Source of the DNA: Chloroflexota bacterium
GTDB taxonomy: Bacteria > Chloroflexota > Anaerolineae > Promineifilales > Promineifilaceae
Direction of reading: 5' to 3'
Length of the DNA: 23,687 bases
NCBI GenBank assembly: GCA_024640485.1
Contig: JAHEEY010000010.1
Coordinates: forward strand, 1 to 23,687
Part shown: piece by piece, positions 15,741 through 23,580 of the stretch
How positions within the stretch are numbered: the stretch's first letter is position 1
Layout: each line of letters starts with the position of its first letter
Position numbers and translations under genes: made by a program
The notes under the pieces: model-generated
The model's database searches: none
What the model saw: only the letters and a program-made list of their open reading frames with translations
What the model was told of the DNA's origin: nothing

Positions 15741-15889
15741 ATTTGATAAATTGGATACTGCCAGTAAAGAGTCATGTACTTCTGATCCGCTGGCGACGTC
15801 TGCCGCTGTTCTTGGAGGCGCGTCCCTTCTCGTTTCCAGAACAGACGCTGACTGTCGACGCGATCTCCGCAATTGTAATCTACTTCTAT

Positions 15890-16264
15890 TTAATATGCCC
15901 CCAGCTGGCGTAAACGGTCGTCACTGATGCCGAAGTGATGGGCCAGTTCATGGATAACGGTGTGGCGGACCAACTGCCGGATCTCCTGGAGGTCGGCGCC
16001 GACCCTGGCCTCAATAGGGCCCTGGTACAAGGTGATGGTGTCCGGGGGGACCAGGCTGTAGCCATGGGTCCGCTTGGTCAACGGGATGCCGCTGTACAGC
16101 CCTAATAAACTATGGCCAGGGGGCACCTTGGCCCGGTGCAGGTCTGCCGCGGAAGGCCACGACTTGAGGAGCAGTTCGACATTGCTCATCTTTTCCTGGA
16201 AGTAGGGCGGCAGGCCGTCCATCGCTTCGGCGACCATCTGTTCAAATTGCGGCTGAGATAGCAT
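15890..16264 (-). CDS. Minimal zinc metallopeptidase (DUF1025/PF06262 type)
   Basis: A 124-residue zincin-like protein. HELAHHFGI near the C-terminus carries HExxH, followed by the acidic D-D (SDDRL) typical of the small one-domain family often annotated as possible zinc metallopeptidase. The full length matches that family, which lacks a prodomain or signal peptide, so it is likely cytoplasmic. Its substrate is unknown. I chose the ATG at 16264 because AGGAG lies four bases before it; the TTG one codon upstream is too close to that site. Only 15 bp separate it from the kinase-like gene upstream, so the two are probably co-transcribed. Confidence 0.85.
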   Translation of the reverse strand: MLSQPQFEQMVAEAMDGLPPYFQEKMSNVELLLKSWPSAADLHRAKVPPGHSLLGLYSGIPLTKRTHGYSLVPPDTITLYQGPIEARVGADLQEIRQLVRHTVIHELAHHFGISDDRLRQLGAY

Positions 16265-16279
16265 CAAGCTCCTATCAGA

Positions 16280-17620
16280 TCAATAACTAAAAGAACTGCC
16301 GCCGATGAATTCGCGCAAGACCGAATCACCCGGAATGGGGGAATCATCTGATACCGGCAGGATCGGTTCTAACATCTGCCGGATGCGCGACGCTCGTTCG
16401 TAGGCATCTTCCCGGAGGGGGTCATCTTTGTACTGCTGGTCCCATTTGACAAAGGAGTCGAAGAGCCGCGCTCTGTAGAGGGGGAGTTCATAAGGCATGC
16501 CGCTGTTGATGACGTAATCGGTGCTGCCGATATAAGGAATGATATTGCGCAGCTCGCTGGCCCGAACATAATGCCAATGCTCCAGTGTCGCCTGCGGTTG
16601 GTACGCTCTGTGGGCGGCGTCTCGCAGCATGCGGCGGATCAGGCGAATATCGGTCCAGCGCAGATAGTGACCGTCATGCCCTTTCATCTGCAGCAGCGGT
16701 TCCAGATACAGCTTGAATTTCTTGCTGTCTGGCGTGTCTTCGCTCATCTTGGGGTAGAGGCCGTGGAGGCTGTCGATAAGCAGGATATCTCCCTTCTCTA
16801 GTTTCAGGGGGGTATGGTTCAGGTGCCGTTTACCTTCCTTGAAATCGTAATAGGGGATGATGACTTCTTTCCCTTCGCTCAGCTGGACCAGATGCTGGTT
16901 GATAAGGGGCAGGTCCAAAGCCTGGGGGGTCTCGAAGTCATAATCCCCAAATTCGTCCTTGGGATGCATCTCCAAGTCGAAGAAGTAGTTATCGACATTC
17001 AGGGTGACAAACCGCAAGCCACGCCGGTTCAGCCGCTGTTCCAGTTTGATGGTGCTGGTCGTCTTGCCGGAAGACGAGGGGCCGCTGATGATCACCATTT
17101 TCAGCTGGTCTGACCTCTCGGCGATAAGCTCAGCGGCAACACTGACATCATCTTCGTAAGCTGCTTCTGATTCGTGGACAATTTGGGGGAATTCACCGGC
17201 TCGAATACGGCGGTTAAGGTGTTCAACGGTATGCAGATCGTGGGAGATGGCCCAGTCGAGCACTCGCCAGATTTTAGACCAGGGGATATTTCCTGAGGGC
17301 CGGGAGGCATGCTTGGAATCGGCCTTGCGGCGCCGGGTGCTCTCTTCACGGTAGAGGATATACCCTTTGGCGACGGTGGCGTGGCCGTTTTCGATCAACA
17401 CCTTTTCCACGATGTCCTGGATTTCCTCGATATGGGGGGTATGGCCTTCCGGCGTGGTTTCCTTGAGGATGCGGACAACCTGCTCGGTCAGCATCTCCGC
17501 TTGCTGCCGGTTCCGGCCGCCAGCAGCTACTGCCGCCCGGTAGATGGCATTCAATATGCGGTCAGGGTTAAAGGGGACAATGGCGCCGCTGCGCTTGACG
17601 ACATGGGTGATTTCATTCAT
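16280..17620 (-). CDS. ATP-cone domain fused to uridine-kinase/phosphoribulokinase-type P-loop kinase
   Basis: A 446-residue cytoplasmic protein. Residues ~4-95 form an ATP-cone, the allosteric nucleotide-sensing domain best known from ribonucleotide reductases (HVVKRSGAIVPFNPDRI, HIEEIQDIVEKVL, KGYILYREESTRRR). A linker (~96-170) leads to a PRK/uridine-kinase-type domain with Walker A GPSSSGKTT (180-188), VDNYFFD (209-215) and DILLIDSLHGLYP. Related bacterial nucleoside-kinase-like proteins usually carry a TGS domain at the N-terminus; here an ATP-cone is found. It probably phosphorylates a nucleoside or similar metabolite under control of nucleotide levels; the substrate is not proven. The ATG at 17620 is preceded by AGAGGA at nine bases; the longer TTG start is less likely. 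Confidence 0.83.
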   Translation of the reverse strand: MNEITHVVKRSGAIVPFNPDRILNAIYRAAVAAGGRNRQQAEMLTEQVVRILKETTPEGHTPHIEEIQDIVEKVLIENGHATVAKGYILYREESTRRRKADSKHASRPSGNIPWSKIWRVLDWAISHDLHTVEHLNRRIRAGEFPQIVHESEAAYEDDVSVAAELIAERSDQLKMVIISGPSSSGKTTSTIKLEQRLNRRGLRFVTLNVDNYFFDLEMHPKDEFGDYDFETPQALDLPLINQHLVQLSEGKEVIIPYYDFKEGKRHLNHTPLKLEKGDILLIDSLHGLYPKMSEDTPDSKKFKLYLEPLLQMKGHDGHYLRWTDIRLIRRMLRDAAHRAYQPQATLEHWHYVRASELRNIIPYIGSTDYVINSGMPYELPLYRARLFDSFVKWDQQYKDDPLREDAYERASRIRQMLEPILPVSDDSPIPGDSVLREFIGGSSFSY

Positions 17621-17807
17621 CTTTGCCGAATCCTCTTGTGATACACGCTTGTTCAATGGCAGGGCAGGGCAGTAACCGGGAGCGACCGATGGTTTGGTGG
17701 GGGTGCGGTGAGGGGCGCTCTAATTCGCATAGTAATGTTTCGCGAACAGCTGAATCAGCTACCTTGACTCGCCGGCAGCGAACAATCAATTATCGTCATT
17801 TGCCTGA

Positions 17808-17836
17808 ACCATACAAATTTGAACAGATCAAGTCAA
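17808..17836 (-). promoter_or_regulatory. Candidate promoter for the ATP-cone kinase operon
   Basis: On the minus strand TTGACT (17831-17836) and TATGGT (17808-17813) are separated by exactly 17 bp. They sit just downstream of the CBS-gene terminator and about 190 bp before the kinase start codon. The -10 is imperfect. This implies a long 5' leader, which contains a 6-bp inverted repeat AGCTGA-a-TCAGCT (17748-17760). Confidence 0.4.
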
Positions 17837-17864
17837 GTCCTGGCACAAATCCCGGCTTTAATGC

Positions 17865-17907
17865 AAAACGCCCAGAAATAATGCCCTAACGGCATTATTT
17901 CTGGGCG
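17865..17907 (-). terminator. Intrinsic terminator of the CBS-domain gene (17-bp perfect stem)
   Basis: Bases 17869-17885 and 17891-17907 are perfectly complementary over 17 bp with a CTAAC loop. On the minus strand TTTT follows. It lies 73 bp past the CBS stop codon. The stem is unusually long and perfect, so it may also protect the mRNA 3' end. Confidence 0.85.
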
Positions 17908-17980
17908 ACCAGGCAGCCGGCGAGATCGAAATCTCATTCCCGGCGGGCAGTTTGCTGAAGCTGAATGCGTTCGCTGATCG

Positions 17981-18427
17981 TCAATCCAGAGCGACTGCTT
18001 CGTCGCTCCATTCGTGTCTTACCACCATGCGGAAGATATCCGACTCGGTGATGATGCCTACCACCTGGCCGCTCTTGTCGACTACTGGCAGGCCGCTGAC
18101 CTTGTTGTCAAGCATCATGCGGGATGCTTCGCCAATGGTTGCAGTTGGTTCGATGGTCACCGGATCTCGGGTCATGATCTTCTTGACTGTCAGTTTCGAC
18201 AACAAGTAGTTCAGTTCCCAAACAGAGAGGCTGGTGGCCTTTGAGGGCTCGGCGCCGCGGACATCTCCAAGCGTGATAATCCCGATCAGCCGGCCATCTT
18301 TCTTGACCACCGGCAGCCGGCGAATATTGTTTTTGGTCATCATCTTGTGTGCCACGGGTAGGGTGGTTTCCGGTCTTACCGAGACGACTTGAGTGCTCAT
18401 CCAATCTTTGACTAGTTCTTTTTTCAT
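17981..18427 (-). CDS. Tandem CBS-domain protein
   Basis: A 148-residue cytoplasmic protein made of two CBS domains (about residues 8-57 and 83-135). Repeated signatures are NNIRRLPVVKKDGRLIGIIT in the first and KVSGLPVVDKSGQVVGIIT in the second. CBS pairs bind adenine nucleotides or related ligands and act as energy or ionic sensors; stand-alone pairs usually regulate a partner that cannot be named here. The frame runs further upstream, but the ATG at 18427 has AGGGAG eight bases before it and starts the domain directly. It diverges from the two-component genes with 333 bp between, and has its own terminator. Confidence 0.88.
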   Translation of the reverse strand: MKKELVKDWMSTQVVSVRPETTLPVAHKMMTKNNIRRLPVVKKDGRLIGIITLGDVRGAEPSKATSLSVWELNYLLSKLTVKKIMTRDPVTIEPTATIGEASRMMLDNKVSGLPVVDKSGQVVGIITESDIFRMVVRHEWSDEAVALD

Positions 18428-18760
18428 TGCGTTGACTCCCTGTATTGTTGATGTAACAAATACAATCAGCATTCTACCATCTGGGAGGAGGTGGTTTCTA
18501 GTAACGAAAGTCATTGTTACCCAATGACTTTATCCACATTGCGTTCTCGAGAGCCCTATTTCCAGCGAGATCTGCCGGCTTGATGTTGGAGTTTCTTCAT
18601 ATTTCCCACATAATTTCTTAACTGCCGCTTCAAACTGACCGTTTATACTGGGCATTCTGAACAATGATCTAAAGAGCGAGAAATGACGGCTGATTATCCT
18701 GCAGTTGGCAATCGTCCGGATATCGATTTTCCCGCATAGGCGCAGCCTGCCGAGGTTTCC
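18428..18760. other. Divergent intergenic region between CBS and response-regulator genes
   Basis: No gene is seen. It contains the inverted repeat at 18507-18531 and a weak TATACT box (18644-18649, plus strand) about 110 bp before the response-regulator start, without a convincing -35. The CBS side has ATTCTA (18471-18476, TAGAAT on the minus strand), also without a clear -35. Confidence 0.4.
18507..18531. promoter_or_regulatory. 10-bp perfect inverted repeat in the CBS/two-component divergent region
   Basis: AAAGTCATTG (18507-18516) and CAATGACTTT (18522-18531) are exact inverted copies with a TTACC spacer. A second overlapping pair, GTAAC (18501-18505) and GTTAC (18516-18520), is nested with it. 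It lies about 80 bp before the CBS start codon, a plausible operator for a dimeric regulator such as the adjacent response regulator. No T-run follows, so it is not a terminator. Confidence 0.4.
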
Positions 18761-19444
18761 ATGGCAAAGACAATACTACTGGTAGATGATGAAGAGCGGT
18801 TGATCTCCCTGGTCAAAGCGTATATGGCCCAGGAAGGGTTTCGGGTGGTGACGGCGTCCGACGGCCGGCAGGCGCTCTTCGTGGCCCGGCAGGAAAAGCC
18901 TGACTTGATCATTCTGGACCTTATGATGCCGGAGATGGATGGGTATGAGTTCATGCGGGAACACCGCAAGGAACGGGAAACCCCCATCATCATGCTCACC
19001 GCCAAAATCGAAGAAAACGACAAGATCCTGGGGCTGGAACTGGGCGCCGACGATTACATTACCAAGCCGTTCAGCCCGCGGGAATTGATGGCCAGGGTGC
19101 GGGCCGTACTGCGGCGCGCCGGAAAAGCGACGCCCGAAGCCGATGTGCTCCGGGTAGCTGGGGTAATGCTGGATCGGGACAGTCATCTGGTGCAGGTCAG
19201 AGAGGCCGTGGTTGATCTGACCCCGTCAGAATTTGATCTGCTGGCAGCGATGATGGCTTCCCCAGGTCGAACCTTCTCCCGCTTTGATCTGCTTGACCGT
19301 ATCCAGGGGGTGGCGTACGAAGGGTATGAGCGGACGGTAGACGTTCATATCAAGAACCTGCGTGCAAAGCTGGAGGATAACCCGCGAAAGCCTCGCTACA
19401 TTGAAACGGTATACGGCGTTGGCTACCGGTTCGCCCGGGAATAG
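18761..19444 (+). CDS. OmpR/PhoB-type response regulator
   Basis: A 227-residue transcription factor. Receiver domain (1-120): acidic pocket DDE (9-11), phospho-acceptor D53 in LILDLMMPEMDGY, Thr in MLTAK and Lys in YITKPFSPREL. The C-terminal winged helix (~130-226) has LTPSEFDLLAAM, RTVDVHIKNLRAKL and TVYGVGYRF, the OmpR-type recognition helix and wing. It is expected to be phosphorylated by the histidine kinase that starts 11 bp downstream in the same operon. GAGG sits five bases before the ATG at 18761. Target genes are unknown; an inverted repeat in its upstream region is a candidate site. Confidence 0.95.
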   Translation: MAKTILLVDDEERLISLVKAYMAQEGFRVVTASDGRQALFVARQEKPDLIILDLMMPEMDGYEFMREHRKERETPIIMLTAKIEENDKILGLELGADDYITKPFSPRELMARVRAVLRRAGKATPEADVLRVAGVMLDRDSHLVQVREAVVDLTPSEFDLLAAMMASPGRTFSRFDLLDRIQGVAYEGYERTVDVHIKNLRAKLEDNPRKPRYIETVYGVGYRFARE

Positions 19445-19455
19445 GGGAAGACGAC

Positions 19456-20829
19456 ATGCGATCACTCTCATTCAAGCTAATCATCTCATTTCTGGTGGTC
19501 AGCCTGGTCGGCACCTTGCTGGTGGCAGTGCTGGCGGGGCAGGCCACCGCGGATGAGTTCGGTCAATTTGTTTTCGATCGGGATCTGGAATCGTTGGCCT
19601 CTCAGGCAGGCGAATATTACCAGATTCACGGCCATTGGGGTGGCGCTGATGAGGTGCGCTGGCAGGGCACCCGATCCATGATGCCTGGCGGAATGAATCA
19701 GGGTTCGGGGCGAGGTATGGGCCCTGGCGGGATGATGGCAATTGCTGATGTCAACGGTGTGGTGGTGCTCAGCGGCGCCGGTCACCGGGTCGGCGAAAAA
19801 TTAGCGCCGGTGGAGATCGCCCAAGGAAAAGCTATCGAAAGCGAGGGCGAGTTCGTGGGGACTGTCTACGTCCGACCGATTTCATTCCGGCCCAGCCTGG
19901 CGGAAGAGGCATTTTTAGCCAGGGTGAACCGAATATTGCTTCTGGCGACGGTGATCGCTACCGGCGTCGCCCTTGTCCTGGGTGTGCTCATCGCCAGAGC
20001 GTTGACCCAGCCGCTGCGAGAGCTGACCGTGGCTACCCGGGCGGTGGCTGCCGGCGATCTGGCGCAGCAGGTGGCGGTCCGCTCCCAGGATGAGTTGGGC
20101 GAGCTGGCCCATTCTTTCAATCAGATGAGCGCGGATTTGGTCCGCGCCCGGGATACCCGCCGGCAGATGACCGCTGATATCGCCCACGAACTGCGCACCC
20201 CCCTCAGTATCATCTTGGGCCATGCTGAAGCGCTGCATGATGGGGTGCTGCCGCCCACTCAGGAGACTTTCTATATCATTCACGATGAGGCCCAGCGGCT
20301 GAACCGGCAGATTGAGGATCTGCGGACATTGACCTTGGCCGATGCCGGCGAGCTCTCTTTGACCCGGCGGCTGTCGGCACCCGGCGCGATGTTGGAGCGG
20401 GCCGCCGCGGCCCATGCTCCGCACGCGGCACAAAAGGGAATTTCTCTAGAGCTGGATGTGGCCCCTGATCTGCCGGAGATCGATGTTGATCCCGACCGGA
20501 TGGCCCAGGTGATCTCCAATCTGCTGGATAACGCTCTGCGGTATACGCCGTCCGGGCAGCGGGTCCGCCTGTCGGCCCTCAAGGGGGAGAAGACGGTGCG
20601 GCTGGTGATCCAGGACAGCGGCCCCGGCATCGCCGCCGAACAGCTGGGACGGATATTCGATCGCTTTTACCGGGCCGATAAATCCCGCCAGCGCGATGAA
20701 GGGGGCTCCGGATTGGGGTTGGCCATCGCCAAATCCCTGGTCCTTCGGCACCAGGGACAGATCTGGGCCGAAAGCCAGCCGGGGCAGGGGAGTGCCTTCA
20801 TTGTGGAGCTGCCGGCCGCCGGCGGTTAG
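19456..20829 (+). CDS. Membrane sensor histidine kinase (BaeS-like)
   Basis: A 457-residue inner-membrane kinase. Order: TM1 (~7-28), extracytoplasmic sensor (~29-157), TM2 (~158-180), HAMP (~181-233), HisKA with phospho-acceptor H244 in DIAHELRTPLS, and HATPase with N box NLLDNALRYTPS, G1 DSGPGIA and G2 GSGLGLAIAK. The sensor is short. Residues 75-94 are Met/Gly-rich (M75, M76, M80, M88, M93, M94), close to H58 and H60, which suggests soft-metal (Cu/Ag) sensing; that is inference. GGGGAAG precedes the ATG at 19456. It follows the response regulator by 11 bp and forms a classic pair with it. Confidence 0.94.
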   Translation: MRSLSFKLIISFLVVSLVGTLLVAVLAGQATADEFGQFVFDRDLESLASQAGEYYQIHGHWGGADEVRWQGTRSMMPGGMNQGSGRGMGPGGMMAIADVNGVVVLSGAGHRVGEKLAPVEIAQGKAIESEGEFVGTVYVRPISFRPSLAEEAFLARVNRILLLATVIATGVALVLGVLIARALTQPLRELTVATRAVAAGDLAQQVAVRSQDELGELAHSFNQMSADLVRARDTRRQMTADIAHELRTPLSIILGHAEALHDGVLPPTQETFYIIHDEAQRLNRQIEDLRTLTLADAGELSLTRRLSAPGAMLERAAAAHAPHAAQKGISLELDVAPDLPEIDVDPDRMAQVISNLLDNALRYTPSGQRVRLSALKGEKTVRLVIQDSGPGIAAEQLGRIFDRFYRADKSRQRDEGGSGLGLAIAKSLVLRHQGQIWAESQPGQGSAFIVELPAAGG

Positions 20830-20982
20830 GCGGCATCGGCCTGGCCCTCATCGTTTCCTGCTAGGCTGAGTGGAATTGCCCCCTGGTGCCGGCTGAGGTT
20901 ATCATCATGTTCCTGCTGGCCGAGTTCTGCAGCCGGCCATATTATTCCCGCTATCCAACCGGGGTGATGTTAGAGGAGCCTC

Positions 20983-22134
20983 ATGATGAGCCTTATCCTG
21001 GACACGTTGAGACAGATTGACCCCAATGTCTTTGAACGACTGCACGCGAATATCAATGAGGACCGCCTCTACCGGTATCTGAAACCTATTGCTGACACCC
21101 ATGCCCCGACGCAAACAGTACGGCTGACCCGGGCGGCGGTCCTGGAAGATCTGCTGCGGGAGGACGGCCTGCTGGATCATCCCAACTTGGAGTTTGACCG
21201 CGACTTCAAACGGACCGGCAACACGGTCATCCGTATCGGCAAGAACCCGTACCAGAAGCAAGCCTGGCTTCTGGGGCACCTGGACCAGATCAGCTACCTG
21301 GTGGAGCCGGGCGTCGACGGACGGTACCCGCTGACCCCTATCTGCTATCATCTGATGGAGCCAGGCCGCCGCCCGGCAGTTGCCCTGGCGTACGATATCG
21401 CCAGCCGGCAGTATCAGCTGGCCTCTCGAGGGGAGATCTATGTGGCCGCCGATGATCGCCAACCCTATTTCCTGCCCAGCGGGACGTCCGCACTGCGCCC
21501 GGGGATGCGAGTCTGCTTTGACAGCCGGCTGAGCTGGGACCGGGGGAGCGGTGAAGTGAGGGGCAGCCTGGATGATGCCGCTGCCGCCGCGTCGCTGATC
21601 ATGGCGGCGATTTTTCTGGCCGATTATGACGTCGAGGTGATGGTGGGTCTCACCGATGAGGAAGAGGGGCGGGGCGGATCGGGCACCCAATCTTTCTGCC
21701 GGGGCGGGGCCCGGCTGCTGCGCTACTTCGAGCAGCCGGAGCTGGTCATCGGTAGTGATATCCACGAGGCCCAGGAGATGTACGGCGGCGGCGGGCCGGA
21801 GCGGTTCAAGCCCGGCGACGGCGCCAGCTTCAGTGAAAAATCATCAGCCGGCGTGGGCGAAATCACCCCGCCGCATCTTTACGAACTGCAGCGGCAGCTG
21901 TCGTTGGAACTGGATTCGGTTGGCATCCAGCTGCGGGAAAACCTGGGCGGCTATGTCAGCCGGACGGAAACTGTCAACGCCATCCTGCGCACCCCTAATG
22001 TGGCCCTGCTGGGCTTCCTAGGCGCCAACCGCCATTTCCAGGGGGATGTTGAATCCGCCAATATCCGCGATCTGGTCAATCTGGCCAAAGCGATCGTCTG
22101 CTACACCCTGTTGATCAAGACGCCGATCTGGTAA
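20983..22134 (+). CDS. M42-like zinc aminopeptidase family protein (divergent)
   Basis: A 383-residue cytoplasmic protein of the M42/M20-type clan. All metal-ligand positions are visible in order: His and Asp in GHLDQISYLV, bridging Asp in SLDDAAAAASL, the Glu pair in TDEEEGRGG, Asp in IGSDIHE and the final His in GANRHFQGD. Between them lies an insert typical of the PDZ-like lid of M42. Spacing and flanking residues differ from classical M42 aminopeptidases, so substrate and even peptidase activity remain open. ATGATG occurs at 20983 and 20986; AGAGGAG lies four or seven bases before them, so 20986 may be the real start. It is 154 bp after the histidine kinase with a weak promoter-like pair (TTGCCC 20876-20881, TTATCA 20899-20904), so it may be expressed separately. 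Confidence 0.78.
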   Translation: MMSLILDTLRQIDPNVFERLHANINEDRLYRYLKPIADTHAPTQTVRLTRAAVLEDLLREDGLLDHPNLEFDRDFKRTGNTVIRIGKNPYQKQAWLLGHLDQISYLVEPGVDGRYPLTPICYHLMEPGRRPAVALAYDIASRQYQLASRGEIYVAADDRQPYFLPSGTSALRPGMRVCFDSRLSWDRGSGEVRGSLDDAAAAASLIMAAIFLADYDVEVMVGLTDEEEGRGGSGTQSFCRGGARLLRYFEQPELVIGSDIHEAQEMYGGGGPERFKPGDGASFSEKSSAGVGEITPPHLYELQRQLSLELDSVGIQLRENLGGYVSRTETVNAILRTPNVALLGFLGANRHFQGDVESANIRDLVNLAKAIVCYTLLIKTPIW

Positions 22135-22158
22135 TGGGCGGCAGCAGTTCTAAGGAAC

Positions 22159-22201
22159 AAAAAAAGGAGGCTTTTGAGTTTGTGTCTCAAAAGCCTCCTT
22201 T
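22159..22201. terminator. Bidirectional intrinsic terminator between M42-like and ATP-grasp genes
   Basis: Bases 22163-22178 and 22186-22201 form a perfect 16-bp stem with a 7-base loop. Read on the minus strand it is followed by seven T, strong for the ATP-grasp gene. On the plus strand TTTGTATTT follows, adequate for the M42-like gene. The two genes converge here with about 90 bp between their stops. Confidence 0.9.
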
Positions 22202-22225
22202 GTATTTCTTGAATTGTCGAACCGC

Positions 22226-23281
22226 TTATTCCAGTTCGTACCGTTCTATCGCTTCGTCCAAAATACGGTTCACCAGCTTCTCGTAGCTCCAGCCGCCGGC
22301 CCGGGCCTCGATGCACAGATCGGAGTACCCAGGATTTAAACCAGGCAGCGGGTTGATCTCCAGGATGTACGGCTTGTCATTGTCATTGCGGTCCAGCCGG
22401 AAATCGACCCGGGCCACATCCTGACAGCCGGTAACGCGGAAGGTGGCGGCGGTCAGCCAGTTCAACTCCTCTACTGTCTCTTCCGACAGCGGTGCCGGGC
22501 ACAAGTAGTGGAAGACATCGGCCATTTCGACTTTGATCTTGCTGGTGTAGACACCCTTTTCTTCTTCCGGGTATCGGCTCATGTCGACTTCCAAAGGCGG
22601 GAAGAAGTGGAGCCCTTTTTGAACCCGGGGAGCCTCGTCATCTTCCGGCAGCCGCCAGGCGACCGGGCTGGTGAGGTTGCCCACCACGCCTACGGTGACT
22701 TCACGCCCTTCGATGAACCGTTCCACCAGCACCGGTTGGTCATACCGCTCGAACATGATACGCAGCTGGCTGCGCAGCTGGGCCTCATCGTTGACGATCG
22801 ACTCCGCTGTGACGCCCATGCCGGTGCCTTCCCGGCTAGGTTTCACGAACAAGGGGAAACGCATATCCGGATCCAACTCTTCCTTGATCCGTTCAAAAAC
22901 CTGGAAAGGAGGGGTCGGCAGGCTGTGATAAGCCAGGACCCGCTTGGTCATCGGCTTGTCCAGGGATAGGGCCAGGGTCAATACTTTGGAGCCGGTGTAG
23001 GGTATCCGAAGCATTTCCAGAATCGAGGGCACCTGGGATTCCCGGGAATCACCGAAATGTCCTTCGCTGATGTTGAAGCAGATATCTGGCTTCACTTCGC
23101 GAAGATGCTCTACCAGGTCTGGATTGCCTTCCAGATAAATCACCTCATGGCCGGCAGATCGCAGAGCATTGGCGATGGCATCCGTTGTTTTCTCGGAATC
23201 GAGATCATCCCATAGATCTGGCGATATGCCAGGCCAAGTAGGCGCATTCTTTTTCAGGTTTGCCAAAAGGGCAACGCGCAT
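22226..23281 (-). CDS. D-Ala-D-Ala-ligase-like ATP-grasp ligase
   Basis: A 351-residue cytoplasmic ATP-grasp enzyme. The N-terminal lobe resembles Ddl (DICFNISEG, then EMLRIPYTGSKVLTLALSLDKPMTKRVL). The ATP-grasp core follows (FPLFVKPSREGTGMGVT, VLVERFIEGREVTVGVVG). The Mg-binding end is conserved (VARVDFRLDRNDNDKPYILEINPLPGLNPGYSDLC). Members of this branch are often annotated as D-alanine-D-alanine ligases, but N-terminal residues differ from true Ddl (NISEGHFGDSRE in place of the LHG-type loop). It may therefore join another amino acid or peptide; I would not name it ddl. The ATG at 23281 has AAAGGA about 11 bases upstream. A TATACT box lies about 30 bp before the start, and a good terminator follows the gene. 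Confidence 0.82.
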   Translation of the reverse strand: MRVALLANLKKNAPTWPGISPDLWDDLDSEKTTDAIANALRSAGHEVIYLEGNPDLVEHLREVKPDICFNISEGHFGDSRESQVPSILEMLRIPYTGSKVLTLALSLDKPMTKRVLAYHSLPTPPFQVFERIKEELDPDMRFPLFVKPSREGTGMGVTAESIVNDEAQLRSQLRIMFERYDQPVLVERFIEGREVTVGVVGNLTSPVAWRLPEDDEAPRVQKGLHFFPPLEVDMSRYPEEEKGVYTSKIKVEMADVFHYLCPAPLSEETVEELNWLTAATFRVTGCQDVARVDFRLDRNDNDKPYILEINPLPGLNPGYSDLCIEARAGGWSYEKLVNRILDEAIERYELE

Positions 23282-23310
23282 GATTCGTTAATCCTTTGTT
23301 TTTTGGAAAC

Positions 23311-23316
23311 AGTATA
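23311..23316 (-). promoter_or_regulatory. Candidate -10 box for the ATP-grasp gene
   Basis: TATACT on the minus strand, about 30 bp before the start codon, in an AT-rich stretch. No clear -35 is found. An inverted repeat (CACTTC 23333-23338 and GAAGTG 23351-23356) occupies the -35 region and could be an operator or spacer hairpin. Confidence 0.3.
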
Positions 23317-23492
23317 CAAGAAAAACAGGGCTCACTTCCAGCTTTTCGCAGAAGTGGGATTTTGAAGGCGGGGAAGTATAACAATTACATCGCGAAATGC
23401 TACAAATTGATATGACTAATTTCCGCTGGCTGGGTCGGGGTGAGCCGGGTATTTGGGGAACTCATTGCGTCTGATTATTGACAAGCACAGAC

Positions 23493-23521
23493 AAAAAAAG
23501 GAGGCTGCCCGGCAGCCTCCT
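23493..23521 (-). terminator. Intrinsic terminator of the gene at the right window edge
   Basis: AGGAGGCTG (23499-23507) and CAGCCTCCT (23513-23521) form a 9-bp stem (up to 11 bp if the loop closes). On the minus strand seven T follow. It lies 60 bp after the stop of the minus-strand gene entering from the right, separating it from the ATP-grasp gene. The ~180 bp between it and the ATP-grasp promoter holds no visible gene. Confidence 0.88.
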
Positions 23522-23580
23522 CTAAAGGAACAAATATAGATGATTCGCTTGCATTCCACCGGCCAGCGGCCGCGGCATAA

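Larger units (their letters stand above)
17657..17980. other. Intergenic region between ATP-cone kinase and CBS gene
   Basis: No gene is seen. The region holds the strong CBS-gene terminator (17865-17907), the candidate kinase promoter (17808-17836) and a ~190-bp leader of the kinase transcript with a small palindrome at 17748-17760. An open frame at 17623-17889 (plus) crosses all these sites and has no coding character. Confidence 0.5.

Noticed and set aside
15741..15872. N-terminal extension of the sigma-like protein to a TTG at 15872
   Set aside because: The extra 44 residues have no domain character and no ribosome site; sigma region 2 starts soon after the ATG at 15740. Kept only as an alternative.
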